Assembly (NCBI GenBank): GCA_009777315.1
Contig: WRMD01000007.1
Location: 1-50,662 of the forward strand
DNA length: 50,662 bases
Direction of reading: 5' to 3'
Origin: Candidatus Saccharimonadota bacterium
GTDB lineage: Bacteria; Patescibacteriota; Saccharimonadia; Saccharimonadales; Saccharimonadaceae
This document shows, piece by piece, positions 22,384 through 30,397 of this stretch (position 1 is the stretch's first letter; every line of letters begins with the position of its first letter). The position numbers were made by a program, and so were the translations under genes. The notes under the pieces are model-generated. The model searched no databases. It had not been told where the DNA came from and was given only the letters and a program-made list of their open reading frames with translations.

Positions 22384-23649
22384 CTACCGCCTCTTATTCA
22401 CCTCACTGCCCAACTTCTCTCCGCTCCCCAATTTCTCCTGCCTCCGCCCCACCCGCTTTTCCGCCAACACTTCCTCCCCGGTTTTTATTGCCCCCACCCC
22501 ATACTTCTTCTGCACTTTCGCCATCGCCGCCGCCAATTTCTCCGATTGCGCCCTCTCCTCCACGTCAAACAGCCCCGCCTGCCGTACTGGTTCCTTCACG
22601 AGCCCACCTAGCGAAACCCCCAGTAGCCGCACCGGCCGCCGCTCGACCGCCTCCAACATCGCCACCGCCACCCCATATATATCACTCGCCCTATTCGTCG
22701 CCTCCCCCGTCATCGACCGCGTCACCCTCTTCATATCATGATAGGTGATTTTCAACGTCACCGTCCGACAAAATATCCCGCGCATCCCGACGTCGAACCC
22801 CAATTCTTTCGCAATCAAGAGCAAAACGTCCTTCAAATAACCAAAATCAGTCACATCCTCACTAAACGTATGTTCTTTCCCTAGGCTACGTGATTTCGGC
22901 GTCCGCGCCACCTCTCGCTCGTCTCTCCCCTCCGCCAAATCCACCACCTGCTTGCCATGATTTCCCAAATAGTCCATCACCGCCTGCCTTTTCTCACACA
23001 CATCCCGCACCGTTTCAATCCCCATCCGCCCGAGCTGCGATGCCGTCTGCGCCCCCACCCCAAAAATCACCCGCACACTCCGATCGGCAATCAGCCCCCT
23101 AAGCGCCTCCGGTGTCATAATCTCATAAAACCCATCCGGCTTCTTCTCCTCACACGCCAGTTTCGCGCTCATCATCGAATACCCCACCCCCACCGAGCAC
23201 GCCAGCCCCGTCTCCTCTTTCACCCGCCGTTTTATCGCCCGCCCCACCTCCGTCGCCCCGCCAAATAAATGCGCTGAACCGCTCACATCCAAAAACCCCT
23301 CATCCAACGCCACATACTCCACCACGTCCGTATAACTCCCCCATATCTCATGAATCTGCCTACTCGCCGCCTCATATTTTTTAAAGTTCGGATGCATATA
23401 AATCCCTCCGGGACACAACCGATACGCCTCCTTTATACTCATCGCCGACCGCACCCCAAACTTCCGCGCCTCATAGCTACAAGTACAGACAATCCCCCGC
23501 TTCTCATGCGGCAACGCCCCGATAATCAGCGGCTTCCCCACCAACTTCGGATCATCCCTCGCCTCCACCGCCGCATAAAACGCATCCATATCACAATGAA
23601 TTATCAGCCTCCCCATGCCTCCTCTAGACCTGCTCATCGCCCCGCTCAT
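22384..23649 (-). CDS. dinB: DNA polymerase IV (Y family, DinB)
   Basis: 421 residues. Palm motif HCDMDAFYAAVEA (about 18) with the first catalytic aspartate; finger region GIVCTCSYEARKFGV; the second catalytic pair is in VVEYVALDEGFLDVSG, where the family usually has SIDEAYLD. The helix-hairpin-helix thumb FGVGAQTASQLGRMGI (about 198) is followed by the little-finger domain. The tail of about 45 residues is charged and may hold a clamp-binding segment, but no clear QxxLF is seen apart from AGLFDVEE. It performs translesion synthesis. The start at 23649 fits a leaderless transcript behind TAGAAT; an alternative is ATG 23637. Confidence 0.93.
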   Translation of the reverse strand: MSGAMSRSRGGMGRLIIHCDMDAFYAAVEARDDPKLVGKPLIIGALPHEKRGIVCTCSYEARKFGVRSAMSIKEAYRLCPGGIYMHPNFKKYEAASRQIHEIWGSYTDVVEYVALDEGFLDVSGSAHLFGGATEVGRAIKRRVKEETGLACSVGVGYSMMSAKLACEEKKPDGFYEIMTPEALRGLIADRSVRVIFGVGAQTASQLGRMGIETVRDVCEKRQAVMDYLGNHGKQVVDLAEGRDEREVARTPKSRSLGKEHTFSEDVTDFGYLKDVLLLIAKELGFDVGMRGIFCRTVTLKITYHDMKRVTRSMTGEATNRASDIYGVAVAMLEAVERRPVRLLGVSLGGLVKEPVRQAGLFDVEERAQSEKLAAAMAKVQKKYGVGAIKTGEEVLAEKRVGRRQEKLGSGEKLGSEVNKRR

Positions 23650-23679
23650 ATAATTATTCTACTATATCCGAAAATAGAA

Positions 23680-23708
23680 AACCCCCGAAGGGGCATCCTT
23701 TGGGGGTT
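23680..23708 (-). terminator. Terminator after the 24262 gene
   Basis: Stem AACCCCCGAAGG / CCTTTGGGGGTT (12 bp with one wobble), loop GGCAT. On the minus strand it is followed by TTTTCTATTTT. Confidence 0.85.
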
Positions 23709-23710
23709 AG

Positions 23711-24262
23711 TTAAAATAAGTTCATTGGCGCGAGTTTTTGGAAAAGTTTTGGCGTTACCAGCAAAGAGATAGCGGTGATGGCTGCGCATGCGGCGATTGC
23801 TCCGGCCAACATGGTAACATCGTAGTCGAAAAAACGACGAGTATCGAAGAGGTAGCCCAGGGTAGTCATGGCACTGCCGACGCTGTAAAGAGCCCCGGTT
23901 ATGGTCACTATCGCGGTTGTGGTACTTGCTACAAATACGTCTATCGCGAGGGCGATACCCAAGCGCTTCTTGCCCAACATTTGATGAGCGAAAAAGACCA
24001 CGCAGACGAGGATGACGGCGATGGCGAAAAGCCAAACCATCGTGGTGATAGAGCCGACCACACCGTAAATGTGCCAGTTGAGGCTCTTCTGCCAGGTGCT
24101 ACCACCGTAGCCATAAGCCCTTTTGGTCAGGGGCTGCAATAGAGCCGTCAGGGCTATCCCGGTCATTAGCCCGATAATAGCGGCGGTCGCCAGCACGCGA
24201 TTAACGCGGCTTCTGGTCTCCTTGGAGAGCAGGTTACTCAGTTTGCTTGACAGATTGTTCAT
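23711..24262 (-). CDS. Four-helix integral membrane protein, unknown
   Basis: 183 residues, with GGAGGAGA before the ATG. The N-terminus is basic and amphipathic (SKLSNLLSKETRSRVNRVL). Four hydrophobic segments lie at about 24-44, 67-92, 105-128 and 148-170. An aromatic/glycine loop (RAYGYGGSTWQKSLNWHIYG) lies between the first two. No known motif. It is a single-gene unit with a shared-type strong promoter (24350-24378), a leader of about 80 nt and its own terminator, so probably well expressed. It lies next to the strand-composition switch. Confidence 0.6.
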   Translation of the reverse strand: MNNLSSKLSNLLSKETRSRVNRVLATAAIIGLMTGIALTALLQPLTKRAYGYGGSTWQKSLNWHIYGVVGSITTMVWLFAIAVILVCVVFFAHQMLGKKRLGIALAIDVFVASTTTAIVTITGALYSVGSAMTTLGYLFDTRRFFDYDVTMLAGAIAACAAITAISLLVTPKLFQKLAPMNLF

Positions 24263-24349
24263 GAAATCTCCTCCATTTCGGTTTTTGTAGGTGGTTGAAC
24301 TTACCTAACTTTAAGTTACGAATAGGTGAACACTTCCCACTCTACTACC

Positions 24350-24378
24350 ATTGTATCACACTCACGCTTAAAAGTCAA
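24350..24378 (-). promoter_or_regulatory. Strong shared-type promoter of the 24262 gene
   Basis: Minus strand: TTGACT (24373-24378), 17-bp spacer ending GTGTGA, TACAAT (24350-24355). Confidence 0.75.
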
Positions 24379-24487
24379 TAGTTTTTACGCTTATCTTTAG
24401 GCCTAACAGAGGTGCAAAACCCCCAAAAACATGTTAAAAACTTACTTTTTATCCATCTCTCCCCTATCCTCCCCACCCCTAAATCTA

Positions 24488-24984
24488 CTCCTCCCCACCC
24501 CCTACGGGTAGACACAGCGGAGGGGACGACCATGGTTTTTGCTATGGTTTCCATCTGCGCCCGCTTGAACAGACAAACCATCTATACGAGAGCGGGCTGG
24601 GCTGGTGGCCGATAGTAGTGTAGCTGCCCATAACTGTACTACCAGAGACTGTTCTATAGAACCATTGCTAGGGCTGAAATAGCCATTAGTGACAGTGGCG
24701 AAGGAAAGCCGGAACTTTATAAAGCCGACTCTATAACAGAGGCAGGAGACTTTATAAAGTCTCTCCTCCTTCGCCACTGTCTCAAGTGACTATTTCCATC
24801 CGGGAAGCGGCGCTCGCGCTGAGGGATGGGGGATATGGTGGTCGCCATCTATATTGTCTGACATTACGGCACATGGTTCAGCCGCAGTCGCTACAGTAGT
24901 TTATCCCGGCACACATATAGTACAAGCTCCTAAATACTTCGGCTTTACCCTCCGCTGTGTCTACCCGTAGGGGGTGGGGAGGAG
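24488..24984. mobile_element. Inverted-repeat element A (497 bp), no coding capacity
   Basis: It is bounded by perfect 37-bp inverted repeats: 24488-24524 (CTCCTCCCCACCC...) and 24948-24984. A second, inner pair of inverted repeats, GACAGTGGCGAAGGA (24691-24705) and its complement (24767-24781), frames a 61-bp centre. That centre contains an 18-bp perfect palindrome, GAGACTTTATAAAGTCTC (24746-24763). Between outer and inner repeats lie two arms of about 165 bp, unlike each other but both full of small palindromes. The flanks AAATCTA (24481-24487) and AAAGCTA (24985-24991) match in 6 of 7 positions, like a decayed target duplication. No gene inside. Confidence 0.7.
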
Positions 24985-25001
24985 AAAGCTATAGAAAAGT
25001 C

Positions 25002-25050
25002 TTGACATGGCGTGGGGGCAGGTGTAAGATAGTAATAGGAATGATTACTA
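25002..25050 (+). promoter_or_regulatory. Promoter and palindromic operator of the Fur/PerR-like gene
   Basis: TTGACA (25002-25007), 17-bp spacer, TAAGAT (25025-25030). Overlapping the start point is TAGTAAT (25030-25036), a 7-base gap, then ATTACTA (25044-25050), a perfect inverted repeat that spans the start codon. This suits autoregulation by a Fur-family dimer. Confidence 0.6.
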
Positions 25051-25481
25051 ATAGTGATGCGGAAAGCAAGACGGCAAAAATACGATACTCGGCGCAGCGG
25101 GAGATGATTTTGGATGAGATTCGGTCGCGGCGGGATCATCCGAGCGCGGCGGAGGTTTATATGGCGGTGCAGAAGGTGAAGCCGACGATTAGCTTGGGGA
25201 CGGTATACCGAGTGCTAAACAAGTTGGCGGAGGATGGGGAGGCTTTGCGCTTGCCGATGCCGGACGGGGTAGACCGGTATGATGGGTTCGCGCACGCGCA
25301 TCAGCACGCGTTTTGCGCGGAGTGCCGGCGACTGTTGGATGTGGAAGTTGAGATACCGCTTGAAGAGTTGGTGAAGTTTGCAGATCAGAACAAGTTTGTG
25401 ATCGAAGGATTACAGATTTGCATGGTAGGTAAATGTAAAAGGTGCGTGAAAGCGCGGAAAGGTAAATTATGGCGGAATTAG
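25041..25481 (+). CDS. Fur-family regulator, PerR-like
   Basis: 146 residues from ATG 25041, at the predicted transcription start. The winged helix includes [30 protein letters not shown] (read in parts). The metal-sensing segment [13 protein letters not shown] carries clustered histidines and a CxxC that continues with CMVGKCKRC for the structural zinc. Linked with rubrerythrin and a rubredoxin fusion it most likely senses peroxide or iron and controls this operon. Its 3' end overlaps the rubrerythrin start by 13 bases. A long upstream reading frame exists but runs through element A's end repeat and the promoter, so it is not used. Confidence 0.85.
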   Translation: MITNSDAESKTAKIRYSAQREMILDEIRSRRDHPSAAEVYMAVQKVKPTISLGTVYRVLNKLAEDGEALRLPMPDGVDRYDGFAHAHQHAFCAECRRLLDVEVEIPLEELVKFADQNKFVIEGLQICMVGKCKRCVKARKGKLWRN

Positions 25482-26011
25482 TAAAGAGCAAAACTTGGGA
25501 GAACTTGCAGACGGCGTTTGCGGGTGAAAGCCAGGCGAAGAACAAGTATGGATTTTACGCGAAAAAAGCACGGCAGGAAGGCTATGAGCAGATTGCGGCG
25601 ATTTTTGAGGAGACGGCGCGAAATGAGGAGGCGCATAGCAAGATTTGGTTCAAGTTGATGCATAGTGACGAGGTGCCATCGACGATCGAAAACTTGGAAG
25701 ACGCGGCGGCGGGTGAGAATTACGAGTGGACTTCGATGTATGATGAGTTTGCGAAGACTGCGAAGGAAGAGGGCTTTACGAAGATTGCCTTTTTGATGGA
25801 GCAGGTCGGGAAGATTGAGAAGGAGCACGAGGGGCGATATAAGAAGCTGCTGGAGAGTGTGAAGGAAGGAAAAGTTTTTAAGGAAGGCAAGGCGGTGGTT
25901 TGGCTGTGTCGAAATTGCGGCTACGAGCATGAGGCCACTGATGCGCCGGAAAAGTGTCCGGTGTGTGACCATCCGCAGAGTTACTTTGAGCGACAAGCGA
26001 AAAATTATTAA
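25469..26011 (+). CDS. rbr: Rubrerythrin
   Basis: 180 residues. The ferritin-like diiron domain shows both EExxH-type helices, [11 protein letters not shown] (about 52) and [11 protein letters not shown] (about 115), with further glutamates at AFAGESQAK and [11 protein letters not shown]. The C-terminal rubredoxin domain has CRNCGYEHE and [12 protein letters not shown]. It reduces hydrogen peroxide with electrons from rubredoxin, a defence typical of anaerobes. It is translationally coupled to the Fur-like gene before it. All expected ligands are present. Confidence 0.95.
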   Translation: MAELVKSKTWENLQTAFAGESQAKNKYGFYAKKARQEGYEQIAAIFEETARNEEAHSKIWFKLMHSDEVPSTIENLEDAAAGENYEWTSMYDEFAKTAKEEGFTKIAFLMEQVGKIEKEHEGRYKKLLESVKEGKVFKEGKAVVWLCRNCGYEHEATDAPEKCPVCDHPQSYFERQAKNY

Positions 26012-26058
26012 CGGTTCTGGTACGAGCTAGGCGAAAAGAAAAGTAGGAATAGGGGGAG

Positions 26059-27375
26059 ATGATGGCGCGCTATAAGTGTGAAATGTGCGGATGGGTGTAT
26101 GATGAGGCGGAAAAAGGAGTGAAGTTTGCTGATTTGCCGGAGGACTATAAGTGTGTTTGTGGCGCGCCGAAAGAGTTGTTTAAGTTGATGGCGGAGGATG
26201 TGGCGGGGGCCGCGGCTCCGTCGGAAGCTGGGGGTGGTGGTTCGGGGGTTGGGGGTGGTTCGGGAGGTGGGCTCGGTGGTTCGGAACAATATATCATGGA
26301 GCTGGCGAGTACGGGTGAGATGCCGGCGGGAGCGGGGCCGACGGTGAAGGCGTTGCCGAGCTGGGATGATGTGTGGTGGTTGGCGGGTCAGGTGGCGACG
26401 CCGCCGCTGCTGGATGATGCGAAAGTTAATTTGAAAACTGTGATTGGAGCTCGGGCGAAGCGGCCGATGGAGCTGGCGATGCCGGTGACGATTTCGCATA
26501 TGAGCTATGGGGCGTTGACGGGGGAGGCGAAGGTGACACTGGCAAAAGGTGCGGCGGCAGTGGGGACGGCGATGAGTAGCGGAGAAGGGGGGATTTATGA
26601 GGCGGAGATCAAGGCGGCGCAGGCGGGAGGAAAGTATATTTTTGAGTATGTGCCGAATATGTATAGCGTGACGGATGAGAATCTGAAGCGGGTGGATGCG
26701 GTGGAGATAAAGATCGGGCAGGCGGCGAAACCGGGGTTGGGTGGGCATTTGCCGGCGGCGAAAGTGACGGAAGAGATTGCGAAGATGCGGGGGAAGCCGA
26801 TGGGCAAGGATATTATTAGTCCGGCGCGGTTTGAGAGGTTGCTTGCGAAGGGTGGCTTGAAGAAGTTGGTGGAGGAGCTACGGGAGAAGTCGGGTGGGCG
26901 GCCGATTGGGGTGAAGATTGCGGCGAATCATATTGAGAAAGATTTGGCGGTGATAATTGCGGCGGATGCGGATTTTGTGACGATTGATGGGCGAGGCGGG
27001 TCGACGGGGTCGGCGCCGGTGGGGCTGAAGGATGCGGCGGGGGTGCCGATTTTGTATGCGGTTTTGCGTGCGGCGAAGTATATTCGTGAGCAGGAGGCGG
27101 AGATTGATTTGATAGTGACGGGTGGGTTTCGGCTGCCGAGTGAGATGGCGAAGGCGTTGGCTCTGGGGGCGGACGCGGTGGCGGTGGCGACGGCGGGGTT
27201 GATTGCGATGGGGGCGCCGGGTGAGCTAGCGTCGGAGAAGAAAGTGGAGAATTATTTGGCGGCGGTGGGCAAGGAGATTGCGATGTTTACGCGGGTGACG
27301 GGAAAGGATGATGTGGCGGAGCTAGGGGCGATGGATGTGGAGGTTGTGGGGGCGGTGAAGGAGTATGTGGGCTAG
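26059..27375 (+). CDS. Rubredoxin-FMN glutamate synthase domain fusion
   Basis: 438 residues, AGGGGGAG before the ATG. Residues 1-45 are a rubredoxin module (YKCEMCGWVYDE ... DYKCVCGAPKELF), then a glycine-rich linker of about 25. The rest is the FMN-binding glutamate synthase (GltB centre) barrel: MPVTISHMSYGALTGEAK, SSGEGGIYEAE, GGRPIGVKIAANH, VTIDGRGGSTGSAP and ALGADAVAVAT. Stand-alone members of this family occur in anaerobes, often near rubrerythrin, and may act as electron carriers or reductases rather than as true glutamate synthases. Oddity: the second cysteine pair is CVC where rubredoxins have CPxC, so one residue is missing at an iron ligand. Confidence 0.85.
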   Translation: MMARYKCEMCGWVYDEAEKGVKFADLPEDYKCVCGAPKELFKLMAEDVAGAAAPSEAGGGGSGVGGGSGGGLGGSEQYIMELASTGEMPAGAGPTVKALPSWDDVWWLAGQVATPPLLDDAKVNLKTVIGARAKRPMELAMPVTISHMSYGALTGEAKVTLAKGAAAVGTAMSSGEGGIYEAEIKAAQAGGKYIFEYVPNMYSVTDENLKRVDAVEIKIGQAAKPGLGGHLPAAKVTEEIAKMRGKPMGKDIISPARFERLLAKGGLKKLVEELREKSGGRPIGVKIAANHIEKDLAVIIAADADFVTIDGRGGSTGSAPVGLKDAAGVPILYAVLRAAKYIREQEAEIDLIVTGGFRLPSEMAKALALGADAVAVATAGLIAMGAPGELASEKKVENYLAAVGKEIAMFTRVTGKDDVAELGAMDVEVVGAVKEYVG

Positions 27376-27394
27376 GTGATGTGGGTGGTTTAGG

Positions 27395-28675
27395 TTATTT
27401 GAACATGCCTTTACGTTTTAAGACGGTGTGATAGTTGACGGCGAAACGGTGGGATTCGTCGCGGATGCGTTGGAGGAGTTTTAAGAGATGGGAGTTGCGA
27501 CCTAAGCGTAAGTTCTTGACTTTTATTGACGAGTGTGCTATACTTGTGGTAGGATGGGGTAGATATGCCTCGGAGGTGGGGAGAATGATAGTTTCTTCTT
27601 TTTTGGCGAGGCCGACGTAGGGGATTTTGGCGGCTTCGAGGAGGTCGTGGACGGCGGAAAGTTGGCCGAGGCCGCCGTCGATGAGGATGAGGTCGGGGCG
27701 GCCCCAGTCGCCGAGATGTTTGAGGCGGCGAGTGATGACTTCGCGCATGGCGGCGAAGTCGTCGTTTTTGTCTTCTCTGATTTTGAACTTCTTGTAGTCG
27801 GCGCGGGAGGCGACGCCGTTTCGGAAAACGACGTTGGAAGCTACGACGTATTGGCCGGATTGATGAGAGATGTCGAAGCCTTCGATGCGGCGGGGGGGTT
27901 CGGGGAGGCGGAGGAGTTTTTGGAGCTCTCTCAGTGCGAGGTCGGATTGGAGGTCGATGTTGTGTTGGTCGCCGAAAACGATTTTGGTTTGGAGTTCGCG
28001 AAGGTGGGCGAGCTGGTTTCTGAGTTTGGCGGCTTGTTCGAAATCGTGGTCTCGGGCGGCCTTTCCCATGTCGGCGGAGATTTGTTTGGTGAGCTTTTCG
28101 CCGTCGCCTTCGATGAACTTGATGAGGCGGCGGAGGTCGCGCTTGTAGTCGGCGGGAGTGGCGCGGTTGACTTCGAGGCCGGGGGTTAGAAATAGGTCGG
28201 TGTAGAGGGTCTTTTTGCCGTTGTAGGGGCGGTCATAGAAGGGCCAGATGCGACGGAGGATTTTGAGGGCTTTTCGGATGACGGTGGTGCCATAATAGGG
28301 GCCGAAATATTCGCTTCGATCGTCGATGGGGTTGCGAGTGAGGGTGACGGTGGGGACGTCGGATTTCATGTCGATGCGGATGAAGCTAGAGGATTTGTCG
28401 TCTTGGAGGAGAATGTTGTATTTGGGTTTGTAACGCTTGACCATTTCGGATTCGAGGAAGAGGGCGTCGATTTCGGAGGGGGTGACGCGCCATTCGGTGG
28501 TGGCGATGTCGGCTTGGAGGGCGGCGGTTTTGGGGTCGGAGGAGGTTTTTTGGAAGTAGCTTTTGACGCGGTGCTTGAGGTTGGAGGCTTTGCCGATGTA
28601 GATGATTTGACCGCGTTTGTTTTTGTGGAAATAGATGCCGGGTTCGCTTGGCAGGTCGGCGAGGTTATTTGGCAT
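27395..28675 (-). CDS. uvrC: UvrC-like excision nuclease, short form
   Basis: 426 residues against about 600 for usual UvrC. Present: the GIY-YIG nuclease (GIYFHKNKRGQIIYIGKASN, glutamate in FLESEMVKRY), the UvrB-binding UVR motif (HDFEQAAKLRNQLAHLREL, about 215), and the RNase H-like endonuclease (RIEGFDISHQSGQY, DLILIDGGLGQLSA, RDESHRFAVNYH). Missing: the C-terminal double helix-hairpin-helix, and the four cysteines between the nuclease and UVR (here PFYDRPYNGKKTLYTDLFL), so no Fe-S cluster. An extra segment of about 18 residues (EAYLPHPTTSIAHSSIKVKN) precedes the final helix and is encoded by DNA that reads as a strong promoter on the other strand. It overlaps murJ by 11 bases. Confidence 0.88.
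   Translation of the reverse strand: MPNNLADLPSEPGIYFHKNKRGQIIYIGKASNLKHRVKSYFQKTSSDPKTAALQADIATTEWRVTPSEIDALFLESEMVKRYKPKYNILLQDDKSSSFIRIDMKSDVPTVTLTRNPIDDRSEYFGPYYGTTVIRKALKILRRIWPFYDRPYNGKKTLYTDLFLTPGLEVNRATPADYKRDLRRLIKFIEGDGEKLTKQISADMGKAARDHDFEQAAKLRNQLAHLRELQTKIVFGDQHNIDLQSDLALRELQKLLRLPEPPRRIEGFDISHQSGQYVVASNVVFRNGVASRADYKKFKIREDKNDDFAAMREVITRRLKHLGDWGRPDLILIDGGLGQLSAVHDLLEAAKIPYVGLAKKEETIILPTSEAYLPHPTTSIAHSSIKVKNLRLGRNSHLLKLLQRIRDESHRFAVNYHTVLKRKGMFK
27516..27544 (+). promoter_or_regulatory. Antisense shared-type promoter inside uvrC
   Basis: TTGACT (27516-27521), 17-bp spacer ending GAGTGTGC, TATACT (27539-27544). It matches the six gene promoters of this family but points against uvrC, with no gene behind it. 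Confidence 0.55.
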
Positions 28676-30293
28676 TGCGGAAGAGGATTCGTTTAGCTTG
28701 GTTCAAGATAGGTTTGACGTCGTCGAGGTTTAGGAAGTAGCAGGCGATGAAGTAGGTGAGGAGGCCGGAGCCGGCGATGAGGGAGAAGCGGGGGAAGGTG
28801 ATCCAGAAGCTGTCGTCAGTGGCGCGAAGAGGGAAGAAGCGAACCATGGAATAGGTGATGATGGCGGCGAAGAAGGCGGCGGCGAACATGCGCATGACGG
28901 CGCGGAGGAAGGTGACGGGGAAGAGGCCGGGGTGGCGGAAGCCGAGGGTGGTTAAGAGGATGAGAACCTCGAGGAGGGAGCCGGCGGCGGTGGCGAAAGC
29001 GAGGCCGTAGGCGCCCCAGTCGAAAGCGAGAACGAGGGTGAGAGACATGAGGATGGTGGTGGTGACGCAGATGAGGGAGATGATGAAGGGGGTTTTGGTG
29101 TCTTGTTGGGCGTAGAAGCCGCGGACGACGATCTGGAAGAGGCAGCGACTGACGATGGTGACACAGAGGATGCCGAGGAGGGCGGAGATGAGGGGGGCGC
29201 CGCCGTTTTTGATGAAGTTGACGACGTAGCCGCGAGCGAAAAAGGCGACGGTGGCGACGGGGATGGCGACCCAAAGGATGCCGCGGATGGCGGCGAGGAG
29301 GCGTTTTTGGAAGAGGGATTCTTCGTCGGCGGACTGGGCGATTTGAGGGAAGAAGGCGGTGGAGATGGCGGTGCCGATGAGGTTGACGGGCATGACGGCG
29401 AGAGAGGAGGCTTGCTGGAGTGAGCGGACGGTGCCGCTGGCCATGGAGGAGGCGAGGGAGGTGTTGACGATGACGCTGGAGAGTTGGTCGAGGCCTTGGT
29501 CGGCGATGCGGGCGGGCATGAGGCGGAGGATTTTACGGAGGCCTTGATTGCGCCAATAGACTTTGAATTCGTAATCCATGCCGAGGCCGAAGAGACCGAT
29601 CATGGCGACGGCGAGCTGGAGGATGGCGCCAAGGACGACGCCGAGCGCGACGCCCATGATGCCGCCGTCAAAGAGCTCGAAGCCGAAAATGGTGATGCCG
29701 CCGGTGAAAACGCGGATACCGATGATGATGCAGATGTTGTAGATGATGGGGGCGAGGGCGAAGTTGATGAAGCGGCCGAGGGAGTTTTGGACGGAGGTGA
29801 CGACGGCGGATATGGAGAAGAGGAAGAGGTTGACGGTGACGACACGCATGAGGGAGATGGTGAGGGCTTGGGTGGTGGCGTTGAAACCTTGGCCGATGGT
29901 GGAGCGGACGATGGGGCCGGCGAAGATGAAAATGATAACGGCGGCGGCGAGAGAGACGAGGGCGAGGAGGTTGATGACGGAGGAGGTGAGCTCCCAGGCG
30001 GATTTTTGGTTGCCGGTTTTGAGGCGTTGGGTGAAGACGGGGATGAAGGTGACGGAGATGGCGCCGGCGATGAGGAGGTTGAACATGAAATCGGGGATGG
30101 TGAAGGCGGCGGTGTAGGCGTCGAGGCCGGCTTTGTAGGTGTCGAAATACATGGCGTTGAGCCAGCGGTCGCGGAAGATGCCGAGGAGAGCGGAGATGAG
30201 GGCGGAGGCGGCGAGAAAAACGGCGACAGTGCGGGGCGGGAGTTCGCTCCGAACAAGTGTAACGACGCTTTCAAACCTCAACTTCTTGCGCAT
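28665..30293 (-). CDS. murJ: Lipid II flippase MurJ (MviN)
   Basis: 542 residues, about 14 membrane helices. Typical stretches: ALLGIFRDRWLNAMYF near the start, FTIPDFMFNLLIAGAISVTFIPVF (read in parts, about 67-90), SLMRVVTVNLFLFSISAVV, and NTSLASSMASGTVRSLQQASSLAVMP in the second half. MurJ moves lipid II across the membrane after MurG. The transcript looks leaderless, with TACAAT on the minus strand at 30303-30308 and ATG at 30293. It is followed by uvrC with overlap, an unusual pairing of wall synthesis and repair that probably reflects compaction. Confidence 0.93.
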   Translation of the reverse strand: MRKKLRFESVVTLVRSELPPRTVAVFLAASALISALLGIFRDRWLNAMYFDTYKAGLDAYTAAFTIPDFMFNLLIAGAISVTFIPVFTQRLKTGNQKSAWELTSSVINLLALVSLAAAVIIFIFAGPIVRSTIGQGFNATTQALTISLMRVVTVNLFLFSISAVVTSVQNSLGRFINFALAPIIYNICIIIGIRVFTGGITIFGFELFDGGIMGVALGVVLGAILQLAVAMIGLFGLGMDYEFKVYWRNQGLRKILRLMPARIADQGLDQLSSVIVNTSLASSMASGTVRSLQQASSLAVMPVNLIGTAISTAFFPQIAQSADEESLFQKRLLAAIRGILWVAIPVATVAFFARGYVVNFIKNGGAPLISALLGILCVTIVSRCLFQIVVRGFYAQQDTKTPFIISLICVTTTILMSLTLVLAFDWGAYGLAFATAAGSLLEVLILLTTLGFRHPGLFPVTFLRAVMRMFAAAFFAAIITYSMVRFFPLRATDDSFWITFPRFSLIAGSGLLTYFIACYFLNLDDVKPILNQAKRILFRNAK

Positions 30294-30350
30294 AACATAT
30301 ATATTGTATCAGGTGGTAAGGGGAGATGGTAGGGCGTTGGGCATGAAAAA

Positions 30351-30371
30351 CCCCGCGCTTTTAACGCGGGG
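30351..30371 (-). terminator. Terminator of the 30949 gene
   Basis: CCCCGCG (30351-30357) pairs with CGCGGGG (30365-30371). On the minus strand it is followed by TTTTTC. Confidence 0.85.
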
Positions 30372-30397
30372 TGGATGATTGGAGCGAGCCCAGGGCT

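Noticed and set aside
18547-22741. Long arginine/histidine-rich + strand frames across the P-type ATPase and dinB genes
   Set aside because: Antisense shadows of well-recognised minus-strand genes in C-rich DNA.
24488-24984. Ordinary insertion sequence or integron attC site
   Set aside because: No transposase or integrase, and the nested double inverted repeats with long variable arms do not match either type.
24957-25040. N-terminal extension of the Fur-like gene starting inside element A's right repeat
   Set aside because: It overlaps the -35 and -10 boxes; the ATG at 25041 matches the transcription start and the family length.
24263-25040. DnaA-box cluster at the composition switch
   Set aside because: No run of TTATCCACA-like sites and no AT-rich unwinding stretch could be found by eye, so no oriC feature is annotated.
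29600-30274. Long serine/proline-rich open frames on the strands opposite and overlapping murJ
   Set aside because: Low-complexity shadows caused by the strong codon bias of murJ; no start signals or recognisable folds.
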